A stretch of 57,959 nucleotides of DNA, taken from assembly GCA_029263475.1 (NCBI GenBank), contig JAJCXK010000051.1, forward strand, positions 1 to 57,959, in the 5' to 3' direction. Source of the stretch: Candidatus Nitrosopumilus sp. GTDB lineage: Archaea > Thermoproteota > Nitrososphaeria > Nitrososphaerales > Nitrosopumilaceae. The position numbers and the translations under genes are program-made. Shown one piece after another: positions 26,871-35,313 of the stretch (position 1 is its first letter; each line of letters opens with the position of its first letter). Under the pieces are notes generated by a model, which saw only the letters and a list, made by a program, of their open reading frames with translations, was not told the DNA's origin and searched no databases.

Positions 26871-27425
26871 TTGGATGTGTACGAAACAATCGAGGCAATT
26901 CTTGATTCAAATAATGGAGAAATTATGGGAAGAACTGCAATACACAAGCTTGTGTATTTGTCTAAAAAAACCATTAATGGGTTAACACTTCCCACATACA
27001 AACCACATTTTTACGGCCCATACAGTCCAGATCTAAGCTTATCTCTAGAAAAAATGGTCACATATTCTTTCATCGATGAAATAAAAGTTCCCGGTAAAAT
27101 GTATGAAGGATACAAATATCGCTTAACTGATGATGGACAAGATTTAGCAAATAATGTTAAAATAACATATGAAGAAGAATATGAAAAAATTAACAACTTA
27201 GTGACAGTCTGTAAAAAATTTTGTAATTTGAAAACTGCACCTCTCTCATACGCTGCAAAAATGTATTATATGTTGGAGAGTAATAAAGAAGAAAAAAAAC
27301 CAATGGATCATAATGACGCTATCCGTAAAGCGGAGAAATTAGGTTGGGAAATTACTGCTGACGAGGTTGAGGAAGGTGTTCAACTTCTAGAACAATTGAA
27401 ATTAGTGGAAGTTGTTCGAAATTAA
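26871..27425 (+). CDS. YwgA-like / DUF4065 (Panacea-type) protein
   Basis: The 184-residue protein has IHKLVYLSKKTINGLTLPTYKPHFYGPYSPDLSLSLEKMV, then YRLTDDGQDLA and helical C-terminus. The K-L-x-Y-L and F-x-x-(Y/H)-x-x-G-P-Y/F-S motifs are those of the YwgA/DUF4065 group (relatives serve as antitoxins or toxin-antitoxin partners). TTG start at 26871. The end overlaps the HD gene by 14 bases, so they are co-translated. In Bacillus subtilis YwgA is encoded beside the HD protein YwfO, the same pairing as here. Confidence 0.7.
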   Translation: MDVYETIEAILDSNNGEIMGRTAIHKLVYLSKKTINGLTLPTYKPHFYGPYSPDLSLSLEKMVTYSFIDEIKVPGKMYEGYKYRLTDDGQDLANNVKITYEEEYEKINNLVTVCKKFCNLKTAPLSYAAKMYYMLESNKEEKKPMDHNDAIRKAEKLGWEITADEVEEGVQLLEQLKLVEVVRN

Positions 27426-28716
27426 TTTTGAACATAAATCCATTCGAGATCCACTTTATGGATTTATTGACATATCTAAAACAGAACAACAAGTAATTGA
27501 TTCAACAGTTTTTCGTCGTCTTTTGAATATTAAACAACTTTCTCATGCATATGTTGTTTATCCGACAGCAATCCATACACGATTTGAACACTCATTGGGG
27601 GTAACTCATCTTGCAGATAAGGTGTGTAACCAACTAAAATTTTCTGATGAGATTAAAGAAATTGTTAGACTGGGGGGTCTTCTTCACGATATTGGTCATG
27701 GCCCATACTCTCATCTTTTTGAATCTGTATTATCTAACGTTAATGGAATTGAGGTGGAACATGATTGGATTTCATCTCTGATAATTGCTAAAGATCCTGA
27801 ATTACAAGAAATATTGGGAGATAAAGCCCAAAAAATTATTCAATTGCTTGAACATAAGCCCGTTGAAGGTTGGGATCCTGAAATAAGCATTTTGGCAACG
27901 GATGTGGTTTCCAGTTCTCTAGATGTAGATAAAATGGATTATCTACGAAGAGACTCCTATCATATAGGAGTTGCATATGGTCAATTTGATTTAGCAAGGA
28001 TAATTCATACAATTACTAGTACTCCAGGTGAAGAAAAACGAATTTGTATACATGAAAAAGGAAAAGATTCCATTGAAAATTATCGATTAGGCAGATATCT
28101 TATGCATACACAAGTATATGCTCATCATACTAGATTAACAGCTGATCAAATGTTTTTGAGAGCATTAGATATTGCAACCCATGAAGAAAACATCATCCCA
28201 ATAGAAAAATTAAAAATAAATCTAAACTCATCAAATGGAAATGATGAATTTTTAGAATATTATTTGAGTCTTGATGATAAAACTATCTATGATAAAATTA
28301 TAAATTCAAAACCAGATGGTGAAGCATCAAAATTATTAAAAAATATTCAGAAGCGTAAATTACTAAAACGAGGATGTGAGATTTTACCAAATAAAGAAAT
28401 CGGTAATGCATTAATTAGAAATAAAATTATGAAATTAAAATATGATGATTTAAAGGAGTTTTCTCATAAAATAGCTAATTCCCTTAATTTACCTTATTCT
28501 AGCACAATAGCATATTTGTCTAAAACATCTATCAAACTATATGATGGAGAACTCCTAATCCTATGGAAAAACATTCCTCAAAAACTAGATGATTTTTCAC
28601 CGATAACTATTAAGAATTCATCAATAGAAAAATTTTTTGTTTTTGCAGATTCCGATAACGATTCTTTACAAAAAATAAATGAACACATTAAATCAGAATT
28701 TCAAATAACTAATTGA
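27412..28716 (+). CDS. HD-superfamily phosphohydrolase (YwfO/dNTPase-like)
   Basis: The 434-residue protein has the dGTPase/SAMHD1-like layout: RDPLYGFIDIS, FRRLLNIKQLSHAYVVYPTAIHTRFEHSLGVTHLA (first His), GLLHDIGHGPYSH (HD pair), then VVSSSLDVDKMDYLRRDSYHIGVAYG with the downstream Asp. Such enzymes hydrolyse dNTPs or phosphate esters using divalent metal. The start codon is TTG within the previous gene. As a pair with the YwgA-like gene beside a mobile element, it could be a nucleotide-depleting defence or housekeeping module. Confidence 0.82.
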   Translation: MFEINFEHKSIRDPLYGFIDISKTEQQVIDSTVFRRLLNIKQLSHAYVVYPTAIHTRFEHSLGVTHLADKVCNQLKFSDEIKEIVRLGGLLHDIGHGPYSHLFESVLSNVNGIEVEHDWISSLIIAKDPELQEILGDKAQKIIQLLEHKPVEGWDPEISILATDVVSSSLDVDKMDYLRRDSYHIGVAYGQFDLARIIHTITSTPGEEKRICIHEKGKDSIENYRLGRYLMHTQVYAHHTRLTADQMFLRALDIATHEENIIPIEKLKINLNSSNGNDEFLEYYLSLDDKTIYDKIINSKPDGEASKLLKNIQKRKLLKRGCEILPNKEIGNALIRNKIMKLKYDDLKEFSHKIANSLNLPYSSTIAYLSKTSIKLYDGELLILWKNIPQKLDDFSPITIKNSSIEKFFVFADSDNDSLQKINEHIKSEFQITN

Positions 28717-28798
28717 TTCTTTCATAGATGTTTGATAAATCGGTTTAATACTTGGCTTTACAAATATTTTGTTAAAAATATATTCCAATTTAAATAAA

Positions 28799-29625
28799 TT
28801 ATTGAATTTTTAAAAGGATTTTCTCATAAATTTTAGGAATTTTACCATCAATCAAATTCTTCTTGATATGCCACAATGTAGATTTATTAATTCCCAATTC
28901 TTTTCTCTCTTGATTAGTCATATTCAATAATTTCTCTCTTAACTCTAGACTGTCATTCCTTTCAATCTTGATTTTAGGAATAATAAATTCAAATTCTTTC
29001 TTTTTTTCTACAGTAAAGTTTGATAACTGTTGTAAATTATCTTGTAGTATAATTTGATATGAATACTGTTTACCCTTCTTGTAATCATATTTGGAATTAA
29101 AGTTTGAGTTGATTTTTTCAATTAGTTTCTTTGCAATATCCTCATCCAATCTAGTATGATAATTCTCAGTAATAATAAAATCAGATTTCTTGATCTTCTT
29201 TTCTTCCAGTAATTGAATCACTGAAATATCAATGAGCCATCTGAACAATTCTTGCACATCATATACTAATGGTGTTCTACTTTGGTCTGTACTATTTTCA
29301 AGGCAATCTCAAATCTGGCCTTAGAATCCAGATATTTTTGATACTGTTTTACGCGTAATTTGCCTGATTTTGGCTGCTCAGGCAGGATATTTGCCAACAA
29401 TTGGCCGTTCCAATTCAATAATGTCAGGTTGATGTTGTGTTTTGATAGCCATCTCATCGCCTCAAACGTGATGTTCCCAGTATGCCCATCAATTATTATT
29501 CCGTCATGGTTAATCTTGTGAGGGAAAAATTCCAGTCTAGTATCTTTTAGTCTGTTTGTGATGATCAGTTTTCTCTTGTCTACGTTGATTGATGTTCCAA
29601 AGCCTGTAATGAGTAACGGATTCAA
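28799..29625 (-). pseudogene. cas1: Casposase (Cas1-family integrase), internally deleted
   Basis: The N-terminal part (29625 down, TTG start overlapping the regulator stop) is a Cas1 beta-domain: GHTGNITFEAMRWLSKHNINLTLLNWNGQLLANILP, RVKQYQKY, ALKIVQTKVEHH, stop at 29266. The next frame resumes at SRTPLVYDVQELFRWLIDISVIQLLEE...SDFIITENYHTRL and a C-terminal helix-turn-helix tail (ELGINKSTLWHIKKNL), ending 28799. Cas1 proteins have about 100 residues between these two parts, holding the catalytic Glu (EG...) and His; both are absent. Asp and Glu of YDVQE remain. So integrase activity is expected to be lost. Confidence 0.85.
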
Positions 29626-30335
29626 ACTACTGGTCCAAACTCTTTTAGTTCGTCATTTGCCTTATCCCACTTGTCCTTCTTCTTTGTTTTTTTGTCTACA
29701 TTTTTTTTATACTGTGCAAGTGAATCATCACTGATCGATTTTATCAAATTATCATAGTCAATTACAAATCCCAATACCATTTGGCCTTTCTTTTTCTCAT
29801 CAAGTTTTATCAGATTATTTTTGGCAGCTGATTTTATTTCCCGAAACATGTGCGCTTGAGTTGATCTTACGATGCCTGGCAACAAAGGATTGTCTTTTTC
29901 TCCAATTTCCTTATCAATAACTAGATCATCTTGAATCCCCCAAGCCAATCCCGAAAGTTCCATGGAGCCCTTTGATCCTGAATAATCATGATAGTACTTT
30001 CCGCCATCATCTTGTATTTTATTAATAATCATGTCAAGTGTTGTCATTTTGAAAAGCATCCTTTCTCCCTTTCTTGTCAGAATATAGCTTGACCAGCGTC
30101 CCTCGGTCTTTCTTCCAATCAGTCCGTCTTCTTCCAGTCCTGCAAGAATCTTGGTCAGTCCCATCGGAGAAAGGCCAGTAATCTCCTTGATGTCCTTGAA
30201 TCTCTTTGCCTCATCTTTTAGGCAGGTCATTATGCCGCTTCTGTTTAACTCCTTTATTTTCTGTTGTGCAGTATTTCCTGATTTGACCACATATCTTATC
30301 AGGCATGGAATTATATAAGCAATACTACTCTTCAT
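29622..30335 (-). CDS. Winged-helix transcription regulator of the casposon
   Basis: The 237-residue protein has an N-terminal helical part, a MarR-type winged helix (RFKDIKEITGLSPMGLTKILAGLEEDGLIGRKTEGRWSSYILTRKGERML, about 48-98) and a lysine-rich C-terminal half. It is first in the operon with cas1 (TTGA overlap) and divergent from the polB operon. A 7-bp inverted repeat sits three bases beyond its start codon, so autoregulation of both operons is likely. Confidence 0.75.
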   Translation of the reverse strand: MKSSIAYIIPCLIRYVVKSGNTAQQKIKELNRSGIMTCLKDEAKRFKDIKEITGLSPMGLTKILAGLEEDGLIGRKTEGRWSSYILTRKGERMLFKMTTLDMIINKIQDDGGKYYHDYSGSKGSMELSGLAWGIQDDLVIDKEIGEKDNPLLPGIVRSTQAHMFREIKSAAKNNLIKLDEKKKGQMVLGFVIDYDNLIKSISDDSLAQYKKNVDKKTKKKDKWDKANDELKEFGPVV

Positions 30336-30338
30336 AGT

Positions 30339-30354
30339 ATACTCAAGTGAGTAT
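30339..30354. promoter_or_regulatory. Dyad operator in the casposon divergent promoter
   Basis: atactca-ag-tgagtat is a perfect inverted repeat between the regulator's ATG (30335) and the plus-strand TATA-like gatttatatttg (30355-30366). Its position would let one bound protein block both operons. Candidate binder: the winged-helix protein encoded at 29622-30335. Confidence 0.5.
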
Positions 30355-30390
30355 GATTTATATTTGAGTTCGGCATTATTGTATTATGGA

Positions 30391-30567
30391 ATGCAAGATT
30401 ATAACAAAACAAATGAAAATAGAATCAGTTGCCTTCGATGCAACCATGATTGGATTTATTCTGTAGCTAAAAAGCCCAGTTACAGAATACGCTGTCCTAT
30501 GTGTCACTCGTCTCAAAACGAGTTTAACCGCAGGATTTTTGGAAAGTGGAGTGCGCCGTATTCATGA
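30391..30567 (+). CDS. Zinc-ribbon microprotein, first gene of polB operon
   Basis: The 58-residue protein has ISCLRCNHDWIYSVAKKPSYRIRCPMCHSSQNEF, a rubredoxin-like knuckle pair C-x2-C...C-x2-C. The ATG at 30391 is chosen over the TTG at 30364 because of its better distance from the TATA element. It ends with TGA overlapping the next ATG. Such ribbons in mobile elements often are DNA-binding regulators. Confidence 0.65.
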   Translation: MQDYNKTNENRISCLRCNHDWIYSVAKKPSYRIRCPMCHSSQNEFNRRIFGKWSAPYS

Positions 30568-31055
30568 CGCCGTTGTTTCAAAGGCCATGGAGAAAATTAT
30601 CTCCGCGACAAAAGTTGCTGCGTGAAAAGTCACTTATAGTACTCAGTGAACTGCGCAACACAAAAAATAAAACATTGCCCCAAACAGCAAACGACAATAA
30701 CATCACTGTCAAGAATGTCATCAAGCATACAAACGGTTTCAAGAAAGTCAATGGTAAACCCGTAGTAAAGAAATGGGATCGAATCAAAAGAGTAATGAGA
30801 GTCAACACTGGCGGCAAAGAGAAAAGTGTGGAGATTCAAGATTCCAGGACTGCATCAGTTGTTGGACGATATCATAATGCGGTAAAACAATTCTTGAACA
30901 AAGGAGACAAGACAAAACTATCCAAGTTTAGAAACAAAAAAGTGAGGGACAGCAAGGGTAAGTTACATCAACTCGAAACCAATCCTGATGAGATAATCAG
31001 GATAAACCAGAGAATTGAGGAACCAGAGTTTTACGAGGTGTACAATATAAAATGA
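30564..31055 (+). CDS. Basic DNA-binding-type casposon protein
   Basis: The 163-residue protein (ATG 30564, overlapping the previous stop) is strongly basic. It has a possible helix-turn-helix near the start (LSELRNTKNKTLPQTANDNNITVKNVIKH) and repeated Lys/Arg stretches later. No catalytic motif. Its place just before the HNH and PolB genes suggests a role in replication or excision, for example as terminal or accessory DNA-binding protein. Not recognised as a named family. Confidence 0.6.
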   Translation: MTPLFQRPWRKLSPRQKLLREKSLIVLSELRNTKNKTLPQTANDNNITVKNVIKHTNGFKKVNGKPVVKKWDRIKRVMRVNTGGKEKSVEIQDSRTASVVGRYHNAVKQFLNKGDKTKLSKFRNKKVRDSKGKLHQLETNPDEIIRINQRIEEPEFYEVYNIK

Positions 31056-31549
31056 GTGTCAACCAAACCACCACGATAAATAAGATTGTAAGTTTGCAGA
31101 CATTGATTGGATTTTGCATTGGCAGACTAAGGGACGATACTCTTGATACAGTAGACGAGATTGAAGCATGGATAAACGAGATTGTCTGCAAGCCAAAGAA
31201 CAAGTCAATGCAGGAAAAAAGGAATCGATGCGAGGTATGCAATTCCAAGGAAGAATCATACAATCTAGAATTGCACCATTTGGCAGGAATTAAGCACGAT
31301 TACAGGACTATCTGCGTTGACCGCAAATGCCATCATGAGTTAAGCGAATCTCAGAAAACATGGGATAGCAGATGGTTGCAGAAAAACCAGCCAGAAAATG
31401 TTCGTCTCGGATTCTTGCTGATGGGAATACATGACGTGTTGATGCTAAAGGGCAAGAAGACAGGAATCAGTGCATACGAGGAATTGGCAAGGAAATTGCG
31501 TCAGAGAATCCATCAGACGCTAAATCCAGAAGAGGTGAATTACGCATGA
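31052..31549 (+). CDS. HNH endonuclease
   Basis: The 165-residue protein has a central HNH module: RNRCEVCNSKEESYNLELHHLAG, then TICVDRKCHHELSESQKTW. C-x2-C and C-x4-C-type metal ligands flank LHH and CHHEL. HNH nucleases are standard cargo of thaumarchaeal casposons. Both ends overlap the neighbouring genes by ATGA, so expression is coupled to PolB. Confidence 0.82.
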   Translation: MSVNQTTTINKIVSLQTLIGFCIGRLRDDTLDTVDEIEAWINEIVCKPKNKSMQEKRNRCEVCNSKEESYNLELHHLAGIKHDYRTICVDRKCHHELSESQKTWDSRWLQKNQPENVRLGFLLMGIHDVLMLKGKKTGISAYEELARKLRQRIHQTLNPEEVNYA

Positions 31550-34332
31550 AATTGCGTAAAATAGGCTCAGTTAAAGCGTCTCAGACAGCACCAATAAGCC
31601 TCAGATGCTATACTGGCAACTACAAGCCCATACCACATTTCTCCCATAATGACAATGCCAATAATGGAATGGTGTTGTCGCTTGGTACAGAAACCACTTT
31701 GGATTCACAGCAAACCTTGACCTTTGGCTCTTGCGCTGTATGGGTTAATGGTATGTTGTACAAGATTGTCTTGTTCCATGATGATGATCTAGACTCGAAG
31801 AAAATTGAATTGGTGAAACAGGCTGGAGGGATCTTGCAGCAACAGCAGCAAAAAGGCTGTACCGTCCTAGTGATGACAAAATCGGAATTTGTGACAAACG
31901 TATTTTATCCATATGTGTATACTGCCAGGGCAAAATGCATAGGCTTTGACTTGCCATATGAGTTGAGCAGGTTGGCATCCTCGTGGACAACCGCAAGAAA
32001 AGTGCAAGACGCGTTCTCAATCAAGCTAGTAGAGAACAATCCACGACTCCCTTCAATCAGGATAAAGAGCATAAGCAGCAATGCCGCATTCATACAGTTT
32101 GTAACTCCGCTAAGGACAAAAAGCGAGAAGAAGAAAGTTCCAACCCACAAGGTGTATCGGGGATATTTTGTGGATTTGAAGACGTTGGGCTATGCGACGA
32201 GTAATGATTCCTTTGATACGTTGCATGACCTTGGAAAAAAGTTTGGTGTTGATACGGGCAAGAAATGTGGTAAAGGAATTACAAAAAAATCAATACGAGA
32301 CAACATAGAAAGAACATTGGCCATACACAATCTTTATTCCAAGATTGCATCAGTATTGCAAGACGCATTTCAGATACGTCCAAATCATTCCAACAGGTTG
32401 TACTCCACAGCATCAATTGGCAAAATATACTTGGAAAAACTAGGCATCAAACCGTTTCTGGAAAAGAATCCAGACTTTTCAAAGGAGACGTTGGGATGCT
32501 TGATGAGTGCATTTTTTGGAGGACGTGTAGAGACTCGAATCAGAAAGAAGCCAGTCAAGGTGACCTGCCTTGATTATGCGAGCATGTATCCCAGCATGTT
32601 TTTGCTCCAGGACATGAACAAGTTTTTGACTGCTCAGAAAGTCGAGGTGTCTCACACCAAACAGGAGACTCAGAGATTGCTTGATGGGATAACTCTTCAG
32701 GACATTTCCAATCTGAAAACATGGAAGCAGATGGTTACTCTATGCAAGGTGATACCTAATGGCAATCTCATCGTACCTGTACGCTCCACATATGACGATT
32801 CCAAAAAGGTCCAAAATATAGGCGTAAACTATCTCAAAAGTACGGATGAAACAAGCCTCTGGTATGCATTGCCAGACATAATTGCCTCAAAGTTGCTTAT
32901 GGGCCATACTCCGATAATCGAGGATGCCATCTCGTTTGTTCCAGTTGGGATGCAGGAGGACTTGCCTGATGAGGATGTTGCAATCCTCAAGGAAGTCACA
33001 GTAAATCCAAGAAAGGAGAATCTCATACAGAAACTAATCGAGAAGAGATTTGAGATGCAGGAAAATCATGAAAATGAATTTGGCCAAATTATACAAAACA
33101 CGGTAAAAATTATTTCAAACACTGCGGCATATGGGGATTACATCCAGGTAAACTCTGAACCTGCAAGAAAGGATGGTGGTAGTGGCGGTTTTGTCACAGT
33201 TTACGGAAACGAAAAACCATTCTCAGTGGATGCAAGGACATTGCAAAAAACAGAAACCCCTGCAAGGCACTTTAACCCAATCATTGGAACATTTTTGACT
33301 GCAGGTGCCAGACTTGTCTTGGCAGCAGCCGAAAATATAGTATTGCAAAACAAGGACGGCCATGTAGCGTACTGCGATACGGACAGCATTTTCGTATCGC
33401 CAAAACATGCAGTACAAGTACAAGAGTTTTTCCAGAGACTCAATCCGTATGACAACAGAAATGTGCAGATGTTCAAAATTGAAAAATCTGATGACGGAAA
33501 ATTATTGGAGAACGTATTGTTTTACGGAATCTCCTCTAAGCGATATGTCTTGTATGACTGTGATCATAATGGATTTACAATCCACAAATGCATGTTGCAT
33601 GGACTAGGATACTTGCTTGACGTTGATGAGAAGCGATGGTGGCACGACATATTGGATATGCACCATCATCCCGAGAATCAGCAGGAGATACTCGGAAAAT
33701 ACGATGACAAGTATGCCGTATCCAAGCTAAGCATTACAACGCCAAACGTGTTGAAAAGATTTTCCGGTCTTAGGCCGTTTAACAAGATGTTGGTCGGGTC
33801 AGGTCACAAAAAGGAGAATGGCAATACGATAATTCCCACAACGTCATATCTTGACGCAAGGAAAAGGAAGTGTATCCAGTATGTGCCATTTACAAATTAT
33901 GTGACAGGTCAGAAACATCCAAACTCTGAATCAGTTGATACCTCACCCTACTGGAAGCCCTTGAGCCAAGTGCTAGATGACTATGCCAATCACAAGGAGA
34001 CAAAATCTGGAGGAGATATTGGATTGTTGCCCAGATTACGCATGAAAATAGATCGAAATTTGATAAGATATGTGGGCAAGGAAACGACAAATCTTGATGC
34101 ATCTAGTGTGCTAGGTGTAACTCAGAATTCGAATTGTACGGTCTATGACAACTTGGAGGAGAAAATAGCAAACATTAGACCAAGAGATTCTCACAAATTT
34201 GGAATATCTCGAAGCAATCTAATCTCGTTGCAGAAAAGGATTAGGGAAAACGGAGTGATGAAACTCCACAAAAGAACAATCGAGAAAATTATTTCTGGTA
34301 GCATCATGGCCAGGGGAGGTGATGCAATATGA
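31546..34332 (+). CDS. polB: Protein-primed family B DNA polymerase
   Basis: The 928-residue polymerase of the DNA_pol_B_2 (phi29/adenovirus-like) type has motif A LDYASMYPSMFLL (Asp 343), motif B region KIISNTAAYGDY (near 522-533) and motif C VAYCDTDSIFV (Asp 611). The exonuclease domain shows FDLPYELSRLA (near 133) in place of a standard DIE, so proofreading is uncertain. A long C-terminal region (about 720-928) is specific to this element group. It would copy the casposon by protein priming. GC is clearly higher than in the adjacent rad50-HD region. Confidence 0.9.
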   Translation: MKLRKIGSVKASQTAPISLRCYTGNYKPIPHFSHNDNANNGMVLSLGTETTLDSQQTLTFGSCAVWVNGMLYKIVLFHDDDLDSKKIELVKQAGGILQQQQQKGCTVLVMTKSEFVTNVFYPYVYTARAKCIGFDLPYELSRLASSWTTARKVQDAFSIKLVENNPRLPSIRIKSISSNAAFIQFVTPLRTKSEKKKVPTHKVYRGYFVDLKTLGYATSNDSFDTLHDLGKKFGVDTGKKCGKGITKKSIRDNIERTLAIHNLYSKIASVLQDAFQIRPNHSNRLYSTASIGKIYLEKLGIKPFLEKNPDFSKETLGCLMSAFFGGRVETRIRKKPVKVTCLDYASMYPSMFLLQDMNKFLTAQKVEVSHTKQETQRLLDGITLQDISNLKTWKQMVTLCKVIPNGNLIVPVRSTYDDSKKVQNIGVNYLKSTDETSLWYALPDIIASKLLMGHTPIIEDAISFVPVGMQEDLPDEDVAILKEVTVNPRKENLIQKLIEKRFEMQENHENEFGQIIQNTVKIISNTAAYGDYIQVNSEPARKDGGSGGFVTVYGNEKPFSVDARTLQKTETPARHFNPIIGTFLTAGARLVLAAAENIVLQNKDGHVAYCDTDSIFVSPKHAVQVQEFFQRLNPYDNRNVQMFKIEKSDDGKLLENVLFYGISSKRYVLYDCDHNGFTIHKCMLHGLGYLLDVDEKRWWHDILDMHHHPENQQEILGKYDDKYAVSKLSITTPNVLKRFSGLRPFNKMLVGSGHKKENGNTIIPTTSYLDARKRKCIQYVPFTNYVTGQKHPNSESVDTSPYWKPLSQVLDDYANHKETKSGGDIGLLPRLRMKIDRNLIRYVGKETTNLDASSVLGVTQNSNCTVYDNLEEKIANIRPRDSHKFGISRSNLISLQKRIRENGVMKLHKRTIEKIISGSIMARGGDAI

Positions 34333-34676
34333 TGATAGATGAAAATAGCAATGAAGTTGAAACCGCATCTGAAAGTTATGATGAGACTAACATCGAACCC
34401 GCTGAAAGAAAACCGCGCAGTAAAGAAAGGGGTCCGGACCGGAAACCTAGGACATACAAAGCAAGCAGCATGAACAACTTTGTACAGTTCAGAGACAGAC
34501 CTGAAGTATTTGCAAAATATCTCAAAGACGAAAAGGGGGTCGACATTGCTGGAAACTCTGGTACTGTAAAGGCCTTCTTGATTCTTGGCGGAGTGATGAT
34601 TGCAATTTTTGGAGGATTGTGGCTGTACAACCGCTACAAAAATGAAAGAAAGGACGGTATCGAAAACATGTACTGA
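34329..34676 (+). CDS. Casposon accessory protein with C-terminal membrane helix
   Basis: The 115-residue protein has an acidic start, a basic middle (RKPRSKERGPDRKPRTYKAS) and one membrane helix (about 84-104) followed by RYKNERK. Last gene of the ATGA-coupled operon. It might tether the replication complex to the membrane; no family recognised. Confidence 0.6.
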   Translation: MMIDENSNEVETASESYDETNIEPAERKPRSKERGPDRKPRTYKASSMNNFVQFRDRPEVFAKYLKDEKGVDIAGNSGTVKAFLILGGVMIAIFGGLWLYNRYKNERKDGIENMY

Positions 34677-34719
34677 AGTCTGAAAGGCAGTTTGAAATGA
34701 CTGCTTTTTTAATATTTTT

Positions 34720-34950
34720 TATCAATTCGGCATCAATTCGGATACAATAGATTATCAATTCGGCATCAATTCGGAGTAACAATTTATCAATTCGGTAAAA
34801 TATTCCGAAACTTTCCGATAGTCTGTTCGATAATGTCTATCAATTCGGCATCAATTCGGAGGTTTTGTCGAAACTTTTCCGAAACTGCCAAAAAATTGCC
34901 GATAGAATGTTTGATCATAGTTGATAGTTTTGGAAAGGTTTTCCATCCTT
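34720..34950. repeat. Inverted array of CCGAAWWGATA 11-mers (right array)
   Basis: Seven copies of (t/c)atcaattcgg, the reverse complement of the left array unit, lie at 34720, 34731, 34753, 34764, 34785, 34838 and 34849, with three pairs spaced exactly 11 bp. ttttccgaaactgcc (34875-34889) is the exact reverse complement of 11251-11265. It lies directly after the casposon operon. Nothing else supportable is seen in 34677-35059. Confidence 0.8.
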
Positions 34951-35059
34951 CCGCAACAATCTGTAAAAAAATCATGAAAAGCAACAAAAGAAACTCCATG
35001 ACACATTACGCCCCTTTATAGGACAGACTGGCGTATCTAAGACAGAATGATTTTTTGGA

Positions 35060-35233
35060 ATGCAGTTCAATTCAGAGCCATACAAACTCGAGTCCCTCTG
35101 GGCTCAATTAATGAATGATTATACGTGCACATGTGATTGCGGTTGCAAGAATGCGTCAGGCGAATATCTCTGTCATGACTGTTGGATAGGCCTGTGCAAG
35201 ACTGTCGAAATTAAAAATGCGGTGATTGCATAG
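35060..35233 (+). CDS. Cys-rich microprotein
   Basis: The 57-residue protein has YTCTCDCGCKNASGEYLCHDCWIGLCK, i.e. eight cysteines in a compact cluster able to bind one or two zinc ions. A similar CNCDCHW core is in the 38190-38288 product. ATG at 35060; ends upstream of the methyltransferase gene. Function unknown. Confidence 0.6.
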   Translation: MQFNSEPYKLESLWAQLMNDYTCTCDCGCKNASGEYLCHDCWIGLCKTVEIKNAVIA

Positions 35234-35313
35234 ATGACATGCAAACACAAGCATGACTCGTTTCCTCTTTTCAGTTTAGTTTCAACAGTTTCCACCACTG
35301 GAGGGTTTTACTT

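Larger units (their letters stand above)
28799..34950. mobile_element. Casposon, family-1-like, degenerate
   Basis: The gene set matches thaumarchaeal family-1 casposons: Cas1-type integrase (casposase), protein-primed family B DNA polymerase, HNH endonuclease, winged-helix regulator and small accessory proteins. The left group (regulator, cas1) runs minus; the right group of five genes runs plus with ATGA overlaps throughout. The right boundary is set provisionally at the end of the repeat array, the left at the cas1 stop. I could not find a clean short terminal inverted repeat or target duplication. The casposase is broken. Confidence 0.8.

Noticed and set aside
28799..30335. CRISPR-Cas adaptation locus
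   Set aside because: A Cas1-like protein is present, but no repeat-spacer array, Cas2 or effector gene is seen; PolB, HNH and the regulator fit a casposon instead.
11219..34950. One 23.7-kb casposon bounded by the two 11-mer arrays
   Set aside because: The interval contains chromosomal-type genes (cdd, rad50, mre11) and many secreted proteins, and the casposon genes are confined to the right end. A solo array is more likely than a giant element.
34522..34999. Minus-strand ORFs with repeated IDAELI
   Set aside because: They are translations of the 11-mer array, not proteins.
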